Shown one piece after another: positions 6,140 to 6,262 of a stretch of DNA of 6,262 nucleotides. The notes beneath the pieces were generated by a model that saw only the letters and a program-made list of their open reading frames with translations, ran no database searches and was not told where the DNA came from. This stretch comes from Planctomycetota bacterium (GTDB taxonomy: Bacteria; Planctomycetota; Phycisphaerae; WQYP01; JAJZKY01), in contig JAJZKY010000291.1 of NCBI GenBank assembly GCA_021803885.1, positions 1-6,262 of the forward strand, given 5' to 3'. The position numbers and the translations under genes were made by a program. Numbering within the stretch: position 1 is the stretch's first letter; every line of letters begins with the position of its first letter.

Positions 6140-6186
6140 AACAACACTCCTGAAAAAGAAAAAATAAACACAAACTTAACAAACCA

Positions 6187-6221
6187 AATATAGGGAACTC
6201 CCGGACATTACAGTTTTACAG
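6187..6221 (-). promoter_or_regulatory. possible bufA promoter/operator region, weak
   Basis: Reading toward bufA, two CTGTAA repeats eight bases apart (6221-6216 and 6213-6208) are followed by the near-palindrome GGGAGTTCCC (6202-6193) and then TATATT (6192-6187), a possible -10 box about 48 bases before the bufA ATG. No good -35 box is visible at 16-19 bp, so an activator or an alternative sigma factor would be needed. Downstream of it the leader is T-rich up to AGGAG. The rest of 6140-6241 shows no gene. Confidence 0.25.
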
Positions 6222-6241
6222 ACACAGCACCTCCTTTTCCT

Positions 6242-6262
6242 GACATGGCGGCTGCCGCAAAC
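6242..6262. repeat. 21-bp direct repeat, copy at window edge
   Basis: Exact copy of 6078-6098, ending precisely at the last base of the window, so its full length is unknown. On the minus strand the same frame reads FAAAAMSGKGGAVSVKL and stops at 6210-6208. It is therefore not a second complete cysteine-bearing precursor. It may be a signal-peptide remnant of a duplicated bufA or a contig-end assembly effect. Confidence 0.85.

Noticed and set aside
5760..6167. 135-codon plus-strand frame opposite bufA
   Set aside because: bufA has a signal peptide, a strong ribosome-binding site and a duplicated motif; the plus-strand frame has none.

Overview
The window holds six genes and the start of a repeat at its right edge. 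GC content is moderately high. CydA, the Rrf2 regulator and LeuD all look like forms common in Planctomycetota and related PVC bacteria, so a Gram-negative, facultatively microaerobic bacterium of that kind is my best guess. That placement is from memory and weak. The window may be one end of a draft contig.

Left part (1-1696): a divergent pair. cydA (minus strand, C-terminus cut off by the window edge) encodes subunit I of cytochrome bd quinol oxidase. Facing away from it is an Rrf2-family regulator (plus strand). The 193-bp gap contains two back-to-back sigma70-like promoters. Their -10 boxes overlap inside one palindrome, and a second inverted repeat covers the cydA -35 box. The layout suggests that the Rrf2 protein, probably an Fe-S redox sensor, controls both cydA and itself.

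Middle part (1697-3783): two housekeeping genes on the plus strand, leuD (small subunit of isopropylmalate isomerase) and purD (GAR synthetase, purine synthesis). They are separated by 84 bp. leuC is not adjacent.

Right part (3784-6262): a three-gene operon on the minus strand that I read as a bufferin-type RiPP metallophore system. bufA encodes a small exported precursor with a signal peptide and two copies of a CxGKNSCKGxGGC motif (six cysteines). bufB encodes a multinuclear non-heme iron oxidase (MNIO, DUF692), the presumed cysteine-modifying enzyme. bufC encodes its DUF2063 partner. A perfect 10-bp hairpin followed by a T-rich stretch lies between bufA and bufB and could lower enzyme expression relative to precursor. 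bufC overlaps bufB by 14 bp and probably starts at GTG. No DoxX (bufD) gene follows, because bufC runs convergently into purD.

The last 21 bp of the window exactly repeat part of the bufA signal-peptide coding region. This is either the remnant of a second precursor gene or an assembly effect at a contig end. No tRNA, rRNA, CRISPR array or transposase is visible, and no gene-free stretch exceeds 300 bp.
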